Positions 6,941 through 14,985 of a stretch of 64,000 bases of DNA are shown one piece after another. How positions within the stretch are numbered: position 1 is the stretch's first letter; each line of letters starts with the position of its first letter. The translations under genes were made by a program, and so were the position numbers. Source of the DNA: Micromonospora pisi (GTDB taxonomy: Bacteria > Actinomycetota > Actinomycetes > Mycobacteriales > Micromonosporaceae); contig NZ_RBKT01000001.1 in NCBI RefSeq assembly GCF_003633685.1, positions 3,596,001-3,660,000 of the forward strand, in the 5' to 3' direction. The notes beneath the pieces are model-generated. The model ran no database searches. It was given only the letters and a program-made list of their open reading frames with translations, and was not told where the DNA came from.

Positions 6941-9142
6941 CTATCGGCCACGGCCCTGGCGCGGCGGGTGCGGCCCAGAAGACGCGCCGCCACCGCGCGG
7001 ACCAGGGTGCCCACCAGCCCGGGGCAGTCCATCGTCGGGTGTCGCGGCGCCAGCCGGGACGGCGATCTCCTCCACCACCGGGCAGGCGCCGGCCGCCGCG
7101 ATCCGGTGGGTGTCGCGCCCGGCCGCCTTCGCCGCGTAGAGCGCACCGTCCGCCGCGTCGAGCATCCGCGCGGCGGTGGTGGCGTGGTGCGGATACACCG
7201 CGATGCCGATCGACACGGTGACCGGGACGAGCGCGCGGGGTTCGTCCGGCACCGAGCCCGGTGGCGCCGGAATCGCGATCGGCGTGTCCCGGACCGCCGC
7301 GCCGAGCCGTTCGGCGACGGTGACCGCCCCACGCGCGTCGGTCTCGGGCAACAGCAGCACGAACTCCTCCCCACCCTGCCGGAAGGCGAGGTCGACCTCC
7401 CGGATCACCCCTCGGATGCGGCGGGCGAACTCGGTCAACACGACATCACCGGCCGCGTGCCCGTACGTGTCGTTGACCTCCTTGAAGCGGTCCAGGTCCA
7501 GCACCAGCAGGCTGATCATCCGACCGAACCGGCTGGCCCGTTCGACCTCCCGCCGGACCGACTCCTTCAGGTAGCGGTAGTTCCAGAGCCCGGTCAGCGG
7601 GTCGGTCAGCGACAGCCGCTGCGCCTCCTCGTGCACCCGTACGTTGTCCACCGCCACCGCCGCGTGGCAGGCGAAGCTGCGCAGGGTCACCAGATCGCTG
7701 TCGTCGAAGTCGTCGGAGCCGTGCCGGTCGTAGAGGGCCAGCACCCCGAGGGCACCCCCGGCCGGCGGTTCGACCAGCGGGTACGGCACCCCGGGCGGCC
7801 CCTGCGGCGGACCGGCCGAGCCGGGTGCGGCGAACGGCACCGCCACGTACGTCCAGCAGTCGGGCTCGTACGCGGACCGGGTCGGCCCGTCCCGGTCGGT
7901 CCGGCCGCGAAGCGGTTCACCGGTGACCGCGACGGTGCCGAGTACGCCGCTGCCCAGCGGGACCCGCAGCGCGGACGGGTCCCGTCCCGCCGGCCCGTCG
8001 AGTCCTTCGCCGCACTGGCCGACCAGAGTGCGGGTCTCCGGGTCGAGCAGGAGCAGCACACCGGCGCGCGCCCCGGTGGCTACCAGCGCGGTCTGGAGGA
8101 TCACCTGGAGGATCCGGTGCAGGTCGTGGGTGCTGGCCAGGGTGTCGCCGAGCAGCGCCAGGTGGCCCCGGAGCTGGTCCCGGCTGGTGGTGAGGGCGTG
8201 TACATAGGACTGCGTCTCCCGGGTCATCCGGTTGAAGGTCCGGGCCAGCCGCCCCACCTCGTCCGGCCGGCTCACCGGCACCCGGGCGGTCAGGTCCCCG
8301 TCGGCGACCCGGTCGACGGCGAGGGCGAGTTCGGTCAGCGGGCGGGTGGTGGAGCGGGCCAGCCGCCAGGCGGCGAGGACCGCGAGCAGGCCGGCGAGGA
8401 GCACCGCCCCGGCCAGGAGGGCGTAGATCCCCTGCGGTGGGCTCGGTGGCACCGACAGCACCAGCGGCAGCGGTTGGCCGGGCGACGGGCCGACCCGACG
8501 TACGTACCGGCCGGCGTCGGTCTCGCCGACCGCGTCCCCGTGCAGCCGCCGGGCGGCGAGCAGGACGGAGTCCCGGCTGCCGTTCCGTTCGGTGCTGTGC
8601 ATGGCCGTGCTCGGACCCGGTTCACCTCGGCAGAGGGTGACGGCGGCGCCGGTGGCGGCGGCGAGCCGGGTGACAAATCCGGGTCCGACGAGCTGGGCGG
8701 CCCAGACCACGCCGACCGCCGCGCCGACCTGGTCGCGTAGCTCCACCCGTACCGTCAGGGCCTGGACCGGGGAACTGGTCGGATAGCCGCCGGCGCAGTC
8801 CGCCCACGGCGCGGGTGGCGCGTCCGGGGTGAGCAGCGTGGTCGCTCCGACGGCGTCGGTGACCCGGACCGCGACGGCGAGGCCCCGGGCGATCACCTGG
8901 CGGGCGGCGACGGCCCGGTCGGTGGTGTCGCCGGCCAGTGCCACCGCGTCGGCCGCCGCGTACAACTGCTGGCAGAGGGCGTTGACGGAGGTGCGGACGG
9001 TGGTGGCGGCGAGGTCGAGTCGCTCCCGGGACCGCTGGTCGTTGACCACGGCGACGGTTCCGCCGGCGAAGAAGGCGCCGAGCAGCAGCGGGCCGAGCAC
9101 GACGGCGAGGAAGGCGACCGTCAGCCGTCCACGCAGCGTCAC
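6941..9142 (-). CDS. transmembrane GAF-GGDEF diguanylate cyclase
   Basis: About 733 residues. Order: helix 1 (LTVAFLAVVLGPLLLGAFF); an extracytoplasmic sensor region of about 200 residues; helix 2 (LLAGAVLLAGLLAVLAAW); HAMP (STTRPLTELALAVDRV); a GAF-like domain (HDLHRILQVILQTAL onward); GGDEF domain. The active site is intact (GGEEF, with DLDRFKEVNDTYGH) and an inhibitory I-site REVD lies exactly five residues before GGEEF, so it should make c-di-GMP under product control. GTG 9142 is preceded by GGGGGA; a start at 9187 is possible. It ends nine bases before galU, an unusual head for the galU-sepX cluster. Confidence 0.92.
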   Translation of the reverse strand: MTLRGRLTVAFLAVVLGPLLLGAFFAGGTVAVVNDQRSRERLDLAATTVRTSVNALCQQLYAAADAVALAGDTTDRAVAARQVIARGLAVAVRVTDAVGATTLLTPDAPPAPWADCAGGYPTSSPVQALTVRVELRDQVGAAVGVVWAAQLVGPGFVTRLAAATGAAVTLCRGEPGPSTAMHSTERNGSRDSVLLAARRLHGDAVGETDAGRYVRRVGPSPGQPLPLVLSVPPSPPQGIYALLAGAVLLAGLLAVLAAWRLARSTTRPLTELALAVDRVADGDLTARVPVSRPDEVGRLARTFNRMTRETQSYVHALTTSRDQLRGHLALLGDTLASTHDLHRILQVILQTALVATGARAGVLLLLDPETRTLVGQCGEGLDGPAGRDPSALRVPLGSGVLGTVAVTGEPLRGRTDRDGPTRSAYEPDCWTYVAVPFAAPGSAGPPQGPPGVPYPLVEPPAGGALGVLALYDRHGSDDFDDSDLVTLRSFACHAAVAVDNVRVHEEAQRLSLTDPLTGLWNYRYLKESVRREVERASRFGRMISLLVLDLDRFKEVNDTYGHAAGDVVLTEFARRIRGVIREVDLAFRQGGEEFVLLLPETDARGAVTVAERLGAAVRDTPIAIPAPPGSVPDEPRALVPVTVSIGIAVYPHHATTAARMLDAADGALYAAKAAGRDTHRIAAAGACPVVEEIAVPAGAATPDDGLPRAGGHPGPRGGGASSGPHPPRQGRGR

Positions 9143-9227
9143 TTGTTCCCCCGGGAAGTTACGCACTCGTAGCTGCGATGCTGACACAGCCCCAACAGGG
9201 AAACTGGAGTTACCGCAGGAGCGTTAC

Positions 9228-9857
9228 GTGCCGGATCGTTCGGATGAAGCGGAAGTGACAGACGAGCTGCACGGGGCGAAGGCCAACCTCCGGGCCGCAC
9301 TGCTCGCCCGCCGCCGGGCGCTGCCGGCCCCGGACCGGGCCGTCGCCGCCGGGCGGATCCAGGCCGAGCTGACCGCACTGGTACGCCGTACCCGCCCCCG
9401 CCGGGTCACCGGGTACGTCCCGGTCGGCTCCGAGCCGGGGGGCCCGGACCTCCCCGACCGGCTGCTCGCCGCCCTCGACCCGACCGGCGAGCTGCTGCTC
9501 CCGGTGCTCCTGCCGGACCTGGACCTGGACTGGGCCGGCTATCTCGACGCCGAGACCTTGGTCACCGCCGGCCGGGGCCTGCGGGAGCCGGCCGGCCCCC
9601 GGCTCGGTACGGACGCCGTCGGCACGGCTGATCTGGTGATCGTTCCCGCCGTGGCGGTGGACCGGCGCGGCATCCGGCTGGGCCGGGGCGGCGGCTCGTA
9701 CGACCGGGCGCTGGCCCGGGTCGGCGCGGACGTGCTGACCGTGGCCCTGCTGCACGACGGCGAACTGGTCGAAGCGGTGCCGGCAGCGGCGTACGACCGC
9801 CCGGTACGGGCCGTGATCACCCCGACTGGGGGGTTCCAGCCGCTTCCACCCCGCTGA
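9228..9857 (+). CDS. 5-formyltetrahydrofolate cyclo-ligase
   Basis: 209 residues. The early basic region KANLRAALLARRRAL and the late ATP-binding signature GIRLGRGGGSYDRAL define the family (YgfA/MTHFS), which converts 5-formyl-THF to 5,10-methenyl-THF using ATP. GTG 9228 has GGAG seven bases upstream; longer forms of the frame overlap the divergent cyclase. Its position divergent from the galU cluster corresponds to Rv0992c in M. tuberculosis. The spacer 9143-9227 must hold both divergent promoters. Confidence 0.9.
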   Translation: MPDRSDEAEVTDELHGAKANLRAALLARRRALPAPDRAVAAGRIQAELTALVRRTRPRRVTGYVPVGSEPGGPDLPDRLLAALDPTGELLLPVLLPDLDLDWAGYLDAETLVTAGRGLREPAGPRLGTDAVGTADLVIVPAVAVDRRGIRLGRGGGSYDRALARVGADVLTVALLHDGELVEAVPAAAYDRPVRAVITPTGGFQPLPPR

Positions 9858-9978
9858 CGTCGGCCGGGGGCGGGCGTCACACCGCACACTTCGGGTGGAC
9901 GAGAATGGGTCCGATGACGCACCATTGGCACTCGGATACGACGAGTGCCAAACGAAAAAGCAAGATCCGGAGGAGACC

Positions 9979-10383
9979 GTGCCCACGTACCAGTACGCCT
10001 GCACCGCGTGCGGCCACCAGCTCGAGGCGGTGCAGTCGTTCACCGACGCGCCGCTGACCGAGTGCCCGGCCTGCGAGGGACGGCTGCGCAAGGTGTTCAA
10101 CTCGGTCGGCATCGTCTTCAAGGGCTCGGGCTTCTACCGCACCGACTCCCGCTCGAACGGGTCGGAGAGCTCCACCGGGGGCAGCTCCGTACCGGCCAAG
10201 TCGGAGTCCTCGTCCGGTAACGGCTCGGGCAGCTCCACGTCGACCTCGTCGGCCGGCTCGACCTCCTCCGGCAACGGCGGTTCGAGCAACGGCGCGTCGA
10301 GCAGCGGCTCCGGGAGCGGTGGCAGCGGGTCCGGCGCGGCGAAGTCGACCACGAGCAGCAGCTCGTCCAGCAGCGCCGCATAG
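9979..10383 (+). CDS. FmdB-type zinc-ribbon protein, Ruc-like chaperone candidate
   Basis: 134 residues. The N-terminal 55 residues form an FmdB zinc ribbon, PTYQYACTACGHQ then TECPACEG (two CxxC pairs), followed by VFNSVGIVFKGSGFYRTD. The remaining 75 or so residues are almost only Ser, Gly and Thr, surely disordered. The M. tuberculosis homologue in this position, Rv0991c (Ruc), is a redox-regulated chaperone with an unstructured C-terminus; the same zinc-ribbon plus disordered-tail design is visible here, though this tail is far richer in Ser/Gly. GTG 9979 follows a strong CCGGAGGAG site. The function is inferred from family and synteny. Confidence 0.8.
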   Translation: MPTYQYACTACGHQLEAVQSFTDAPLTECPACEGRLRKVFNSVGIVFKGSGFYRTDSRSNGSESSTGGSSVPAKSESSSGNGSGSSTSTSSAGSTSSGNGGSSNGASSSGSGSGGSGSGAAKSTTSSSSSSSAA

Positions 10384-10384
10384 C

Positions 10385-10435
10385 AGATCCACACCCTCGT
10401 CCGAGGGTTCTCCACAGCCTGCCGAGTTATCCACA
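10385..10435 (+). promoter_or_regulatory. cluster of three DnaA-box-like 9-mers
   Basis: In the spacer after the zinc-ribbon gene, AGATCCACA (10385), TTCTCCACA (10408) and the perfect consensus TTATCCACA (10427) lie in the same orientation within 51 bases. CCCTCG-TC-CGAGGG at 10394-10407 forms a small hairpin between the first two. There is no dnaA or dnaN nearby, so this is not the origin; DnaA binding for regulation or titration is possible, as is chance. Confidence 0.4.
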
Positions 10436-10538
10436 AGCGGGGTTCCGGGCGCTGCGCGCCCGGTCCCACGCCGCCTAGCCTCCTGCCCACCGGAGCGTGC
10501 CCACGTCGCGGCGCCCGGCCGAGCGGAAGGCAGGCCCC

Positions 10539-11093
10539 ATGGCGATCCACCCCAGGCCGGTACGACGAACCCCGTCGCTCTCCCCGTCCCGCTGGGCCGC
10601 CCTGCCCCGGCGAGGTACGGTCCTCCGCCTGACCACGGCCACGATGCTGCTCGCGCTCGCCGCCGGGGTGCTCTACCTGCGCCAGCCGTCACCGACCTGT
10701 CCCGCCGCACCGCCGTCGGCGAATCCGGTGGCAGCCGAGCCGGCCGGCAGCTTCTCTCCCGGGCCCGGCGATCCACCCGCACCGGCCGGCGCCCGGTTGG
10801 CGCTGCCGGCGGGAATGGTCGGGGTGCCGGTACGACTGGCCGAGCCGGCCGCCGTGGCGGTCGTACGACCGGGCGCCCGGGTCGATCTGCTGGTCGTACC
10901 GAGGGCGGGCGCGGCGCCCCCGGCCCGGCCGACCGAGCCGGTCGCGGCCCGCGCGCTGGTCCTGGACGTGCTCGGCGCCCAGAGCGCGGCGGACGGGTCG
11001 ACCGCGCTCTACCTGGCCCTCCCACCGGAACAGGCGCAGCGTACGGTCGCCCTGCCGGACGGCACCCGCTTCGCGATCATGGTCCGGGAGTAG
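10539..11093 (+). CDS. SAF-domain membrane protein (CpaB/RcpC-like)
   Basis: 184 residues. A basic N-terminus precedes one transmembrane helix (TTATMLLALAAGVLYL, around residues 34-50), then a Pro-rich stretch and a SAF-like segment: RLALPAGMVGVPVRLAEPA, VRPGARVDLLVVP and ALYLALPPEQAQRTVALP. The pattern resembles the periplasmic part of Flp-pilus CpaB proteins, but no pilus genes accompany it, and similar solitary proteins follow FmdB genes in other actinomycetes. ATG 10539 has GAAGGCAGG upstream. The role is unknown. Confidence 0.75.
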   Translation: MAIHPRPVRRTPSLSPSRWAALPRRGTVLRLTTATMLLALAAGVLYLRQPSPTCPAAPPSANPVAAEPAGSFSPGPGDPPAPAGARLALPAGMVGVPVRLAEPAAVAVVRPGARVDLLVVPRAGAAPPARPTEPVAARALVLDVLGAQSAADGSTALYLALPPEQAQRTVALPDGTRFAIMVRE

Positions 11094-11153
11094 GTGCCGG
11101 CCCGTTTCTGATCCGGCCCGGCGCGGCGGATGCGGTCTGGTGCCAGCGGGGGG

Positions 11154-11342
11154 CTAGTCCCAGTGCGGTGGGCGGTCGGCGAGCAGACGCTCGTCGTTGG
11201 AGCCCGAACGCTCGCCCCAGCCCCGGTCGGTGTCGTCCACCGACTGCTCGGGAATCACCACGAAGTCGTCATCGGCAAGATCGACCGTACGCTCGCTGTC
11301 CAGGCCCGCGCGGGCCGATCCCGACTCGTCCACCCTCTTCAC
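11154..11342 (-). CDS. conserved small acidic actinobacterial protein
   Basis: 62 residues ending VDDTDRGWGERSGSNDERLL then ADRPPHWD. This acidic, tryptophan-containing DDTDRGWGE...RPPH tail is a small conserved family of actinomycetes with no known function. The gene lies antisense-facing between the SAF and Pro-rich genes. GTG 11342 is the best start (KRVDESGSARAGLDSERT follows); no strong ribosome site is visible and the transcript may be nearly leaderless. Longer readings of the frame run into the neighbouring gene. Confidence 0.7.
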   Translation of the reverse strand: MKRVDESGSARAGLDSERTVDLADDDFVVIPEQSVDDTDRGWGERSGSNDERLLADRPPHWD

Positions 11343-11478
11343 GCTCAGTAGCCTACCCACCGGGCCGGACCGGCCCCTGCGACGCTCGACGCCCCGTCCG
11401 CCCGGGACCGAGTGACACCAACGAGATCGGCTCGTCGTCCCGGCCGCCGGCTCGACGGCTCGGGTAGCGTCGAACGCC

Positions 11479-12000
11479 GTGACCTCCCCCAGCGACGAAG
11501 CCACCGACGACAGCTTCTGGCGCCGCCCGGCCGGACCACCCGAACCGGAACCGCCGACGCCTGGGCCAGCCGCTTCCACGCCGGCCGCGCCGAACCCGCC
11601 CGCACCCGGGCCGGTCGTGTTCCCCCCGCCCCTGGCGGTCGAGCCGGGCGCCGGCCAGTCGTGGGCGGCGCAACCCGGCGCTGGCCTGCCCTGGGCTCCG
11701 CAGCCCGGCGCCGGCCTGCCCTGGGCGCCGCAGCCCATGGCGGGGCGGAGCCCGGTCGAGGCGACGGGAGGCGCACCGGGCGGCTATCCCGGGCCGCCGC
11801 AGGCCGCCGTCCCACCACCGGGCTGGCGTCCCCCGGTGCAGGTCCAGCCCGCCCCGCCGCGCCCGCTACCGGGGCAGGACATACCCGCCGTGGAAGCGGC
11901 AGAGGCCAGCGCCCGGACGTTGACGTACGGCGTCGGGCTGATCGCCGGGGCGGTCCTGCTCGTGGTGATGTGCCTGCTCTGCTCCCGGGTGCTCTTCTGA
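11479..12000 (+). CDS. Pro-rich tail-anchored membrane protein
   Basis: 173 residues. The first 140 are Pro/Ala/Gly-rich and include a decapeptide repeated in tandem (QPGAGLPWAP twice, with two degenerate flanking copies). The last 30 residues (TLTYGVGLIAGAVLLVVMCL then LCSRVLF) form one C-terminal helix ending at the membrane, so the protein is probably tail-anchored with a disordered cytoplasmic arm. The segment PLPGQDIPAVEAAEASARTL before the helix looks like the folded, conserved part. The function is not recognised. Confidence 0.75.
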   Translation: MTSPSDEATDDSFWRRPAGPPEPEPPTPGPAASTPAAPNPPAPGPVVFPPPLAVEPGAGQSWAAQPGAGLPWAPQPGAGLPWAPQPMAGRSPVEATGGAPGGYPGPPQAAVPPPGWRPPVQVQPAPPRPLPGQDIPAVEAAEASARTLTYGVGLIAGAVLLVVMCLLCSRVLF

Positions 12001-12061
12001 CCCCACAGCACGCGGCGGGTCGCCGGCACACCGACCCGCCACCGCCATGACGCCCGATCCG

Positions 12062-12544
12062 CTACAGGACGCCGCTCCAGACCACGCTCGCTCCTGAGTC
12101 ACCGGTCAGGTAGACGTAGACGGCGGAGAGCACGCCGAACACGATCACCAGGCCGACGAAGACCGACGAGAGCCAGCCCGGCAGGTTGCGGCTTCGCGCC
12201 CGTCCGCTCGTCGAGAAGAGCAGCAGGCCGGCGCTGACGCCCAGCCCGAGGCTGAACCAGAACAACAGGTCGCCGTAGTTCTGGTGCTCGGCGAGCTGGT
12301 CGAGAATCTGCGGCGGGTAGCCCTTCGCCCGCAGCACCTCCAGCAGTTCCTCACCGGAGAGCTTGGCGAAGAGGGCCGCGGCGGGCGCCGCCACGGCCAG
12401 AGCCGCCACCGCCCAGCCGATCCTCGCCCGGAACCGCGGCAGGACCCCGTAGCCGATCGCGAGCAGCACCAGCAGCGGTACGAACACCACCGCGGCGTGC
12501 ACCACCAGCGGATGCACGGGGAGGCCCATGATTTCCCTGAACAC
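12062..12544 (-). CDS. DUF2231-family membrane protein
   Basis: 160 residues. The hallmark GLPVHPLVVHAAVVFVPL opens the protein, followed by three more hydrophobic helices (WAVAALAVAAPAAALFA, LLFWFSLGLGVSAGLLLF, VFVGLVIVFGVLSAVYVYL). The family is predicted to be a four-helix heme- or redox-related membrane domain; its function is unproven. GTG 12544 is used because GAGGAGG lies just upstream, in place of the longer frame to 12616. Confidence 0.8.
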   Translation of the reverse strand: MFREIMGLPVHPLVVHAAVVFVPLLVLLAIGYGVLPRFRARIGWAVAALAVAAPAAALFAKLSGEELLEVLRAKGYPPQILDQLAEHQNYGDLLFWFSLGLGVSAGLLLFSTSGRARSRNLPGWLSSVFVGLVIVFGVLSAVYVYLTGDSGASVVWSGVL

Positions 12545-12752
12545 GACAACCTCCTCAGCGGCTGACCCGCAGGGCGGGTCAGGGTACGGAACATCGATCG
12601 GGAACGGTGTCCCCAACAGTCGTACACGATGGCAGAGCCGGTACGGTTCACGTCGGTTCCCAACTCGCCCGTGACCTGGTGCGGGCTGTGCCGCGTACCA
12701 CCGGGGACAACGATCGTTTGATGGCCCCGCGTATCCGTGCTGTTATTGCGTC

Positions 12753-13178
12753 ATGACGAGCGAGGAGCTGCTCCGGTCGAGGGGCCTGCGGGTCACCCGG
12801 CCGCGCCTCGCCGTGCTGGAGGTCCTCGCCGACGGCGGGCACCTCGAGGTCGACGAGATTCTGCGACGGGTCCGCCGCCGCCTCGACTCGGTCTCCACCC
12901 AGGCGGTCTACGACGTGCTCGGGGCACTCGCCCGAGCCGGCCTGTCGCGGCGGATCGAGCCGGCCGGGAGCCCGGCCCGGTACGAGGCACGGACCGGCGA
13001 CAACCATCACCATGTCGTCTGCCGGAGCTGCGGCGAGATCGCCGACGTCGACTGCGTCCACGGGTCGGCGCCCTGCCTGGAGCCGAACAACTCGCACGGG
13101 TTCGACGTCGACGAGGCCGAGGTTACCTTCTGGGGGCTTTGCCCGAATTGCCAGCAACGTCGGAGCGGCGACCAGTAA
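12753..13178 (+). CDS. Fur/PerR-family transcriptional regulator
   Basis: 141 residues. An N-terminal winged helix (GLRVTRPRLAVLEVLADG, STQAVYDVLGAL) is followed by the metal-binding domain with NHHHVVCRSCGE and a second pair GLCPNC, the usual structural-zinc cysteines. Actinobacterial homologues (FurA, CatR) repress catalase genes in response to peroxide. No catalase gene lies beside it here, so its target is elsewhere or it is another metal sensor. The upstream spacer to 12617 has no obvious Fur-box palindrome. Confidence 0.9.
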   Translation: MTSEELLRSRGLRVTRPRLAVLEVLADGGHLEVDEILRRVRRRLDSVSTQAVYDVLGALARAGLSRRIEPAGSPARYEARTGDNHHHVVCRSCGEIADVDCVHGSAPCLEPNNSHGFDVDEAEVTFWGLCPNCQQRRSGDQ

Positions 13179-13228
13179 CCCGACGGCGGCTGGTGGAGGT
13201 GAGCCGCCACGGACGGCATCGGTCGAAC

Positions 13229-14221
13229 CTATTCCGTTGCCGGACTCACCGGCGGCGGGGTGGGGGTCACCGGCAGCAGGGTACGTTCGACCGCCGCCCA
13301 GGGCTCCTTCGCCGGCGCTCCGGCTCCCCCCGGGCAGGTACGCCGAAAGTCGCACCAGGCGCAGCCCGGCCCGGGGGCCACCGGGAAAGCCTCGTCCGGG
13401 TCGGCTCCGTCGGTGACCGCCCGTTCGGCGGCCATGATGTCGCGCGCGGTGTCCTCCGCCCGGCTCACCTGGCGGGCGATCGACTCGGGGGTGTGGTCGA
13501 ACGCCGCCACGGTCCCGGTCGGCAGGTGGTGCAGTTCGACCCGGTGGCAGGGACGACGGAAGACCCGCTCGGCCGCGTACGCGTAGAGGGCCAGCGCCTG
13601 CGAGCCCCGCGCGTCGTCGACGTCCAGGCCGGTGCGGCCGGTCTTGTAGTCGACGATCGCCAGTTCCGGGCCGTTCGGGCCGGTACGGGCGTCGATCCGG
13701 TCAGCCCTGCCGTTGAACGCCAGCACGGCGGTCTTCACCGCGACCACCCGCTCCACCCCGAGTGGGTCGACACCCGGTTCGAGCGTCTCCACATAGGACT
13801 CCAGCCACTGCAGGGCGCGGCGGTACGCCGTCCGCTCCTGCTCGCCGTCCCGGTATCCCTCGCCGACCCAGGTGCCCTTGAGCAGCACCGGCAGGGCCTC
13901 CGGGCGACGCTTCGCCTCGGGCAACGCGTACCAGTTGCGCAGCGCGGTGTGCACGCTCGCGCCGAGCGAGTTGTGCGCCCAGGGCGGGCCCTTGACCGGG
14001 GTCGGCCGGTCGACGTAGGAGTAGCGGTAGCGGCGGGGGCAGTCGGTGTAACTGCCGAGCTTGCTGGGGGTGCAGACAAAGAGCCGTTCCGGCATCCCCT
14101 CGAAGCCCAACTGCTCCGGCTGGTCGCCGCGGGGACGTGGGGTCCGGCCGCCAGAGGAGGTCGGCCTGCCGGAGGAGCTGGATCTGCGCACGTAGCAGAT
14201 CCTGCCACCCGCCACCGACAC
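13229..14221 (-). CDS. RecB-like PD-(D/E)XK nuclease family protein
   Basis: 330 residues as drawn. TPSKLGSYTDCPRRYRYSYV begins the core; GRADRID and LAIVDYKTGR supply the PD-(D/E)XK metal site, and QALALYAYA follows. A first cysteine (DCPRRY) and the late CAWCDFRRTCP cluster could bind an Fe-S centre as in Cas4/AddB-like nucleases. No cas genes or helicase are near. The first 40 residues are Arg/Ser-rich and poorly conserved in style; the true start may be closer to MPERLFVCTP (about 14095). Role: probably DNA repair or end processing, inferred from fold. Confidence 0.82.
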   Translation of the reverse strand: MSVAGGRICYVRRSSSSGRPTSSGGRTPRPRGDQPEQLGFEGMPERLFVCTPSKLGSYTDCPRRYRYSYVDRPTPVKGPPWAHNSLGASVHTALRNWYALPEAKRRPEALPVLLKGTWVGEGYRDGEQERTAYRRALQWLESYVETLEPGVDPLGVERVVAVKTAVLAFNGRADRIDARTGPNGPELAIVDYKTGRTGLDVDDARGSQALALYAYAAERVFRRPCHRVELHHLPTGTVAAFDHTPESIARQVSRAEDTARDIMAAERAVTDGADPDEAFPVAPGPGCAWCDFRRTCPGGAGAPAKEPWAAVERTLLPVTPTPPPVSPATE

Positions 14222-14271
14222 TCCGGTCGATACCCGCCGCGCCGCCCGTCAGGACATCGCGGCGCGCTGGC

Positions 14272-14883
14272 TCAGCCCTGCTGGAAGACCTTGACGAAGG
14301 CGCTCACCGCGTCCGCGATGAGCTGCACCGCGATCGCGGCGAGCAGCAGACCCGCGATGCGGGTCAGGACCTCGATGCCACTGGGCCGGAGCACCCGGAC
14401 GATGCCACCGGAGAAGCGCAGCGTGAGCCAGACGGCGACCATGACCGCGACGATGCCGACCGCGATCGCCGACTGGTCGGCGAACCCGTCGGCTCCCTGG
14501 ACGAAAAGCATGGTCGCGACGATCGCACCCGGCCCGGCGAGCAGCGGGGTGCCGAGCGGCACCAGCGCGATGTTCGACGTGGTCTGCTGACCCGGGTCGT
14601 CGGCCTTGCCGGTGAGCAACTCCAACGCGACCAGGACCAGCAGCAGCCCACCGGCGCCCTGGAGGGCGGGGAGAGACACGTGCAGGTATCCGAGAATGCT
14701 CTGGCCGGCGACCGCGAAGACCACGATCACTCCGAGCGCGAGGGTCACCGCCTGCCGCGCCGCCCGGTTCCGCTCACGGGCCGCCAGCGGCCCGGTCAGG
14801 GCCAGGAAGATCGGCACCATACCCGGCGGGTCCATGATGACCAGCAGGGTGACGAACACCTCCACGAAGAGTTTGAGATCCAC
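14272..14883 (-). CDS. MarC-family integral membrane protein
   Basis: 203 residues with six predicted helices: LFVEVFVTLLVIMDPPGMVP, LALGVIVVFAVAGQSILGYL, LQGAGGLLLVLVALELL, VPLGTPLLAGPGAIVATML, AVGIVAVMVAVWL and RIAGLLLAAIAVQLIADAV. The MDPPGMVPIF and GPGAI motifs are typical of MarC/UPF0056. Despite the name, members are not proven drug exporters and the substrate is unknown. It sits between a nuclease and a PHP enzyme, a grouping common in actinomycetes. Confidence 0.9.
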   Translation of the reverse strand: MDLKLFVEVFVTLLVIMDPPGMVPIFLALTGPLAARERNRAARQAVTLALGVIVVFAVAGQSILGYLHVSLPALQGAGGLLLVLVALELLTGKADDPGQQTTSNIALVPLGTPLLAGPGAIVATMLFVQGADGFADQSAIAVGIVAVMVAVWLTLRFSGGIVRVLRPSGIEVLTRIAGLLLAAIAVQLIADAVSAFVKVFQQG

Positions 14884-14985
14884 CCGATCACGGTAGTTGG
14901 CCGGCCGCGTTATCCCACGTCGTTGTGCGCGAGGCCACCAGCGGCACCCGGTCGATCTGGATGAATCGGCCGGCGGGGGCGTCGA

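Noticed and set aside
10385-10435. Chromosomal replication origin
   Set aside because: Only three DnaA-like boxes and no dnaA, dnaN, rpmH or AT-rich unwinding region.
13229-14221. Cas4 nuclease
   Set aside because: Fold and cysteines are similar, but there are no cas genes or arrays; a general RecB-like nuclease is the safer call.
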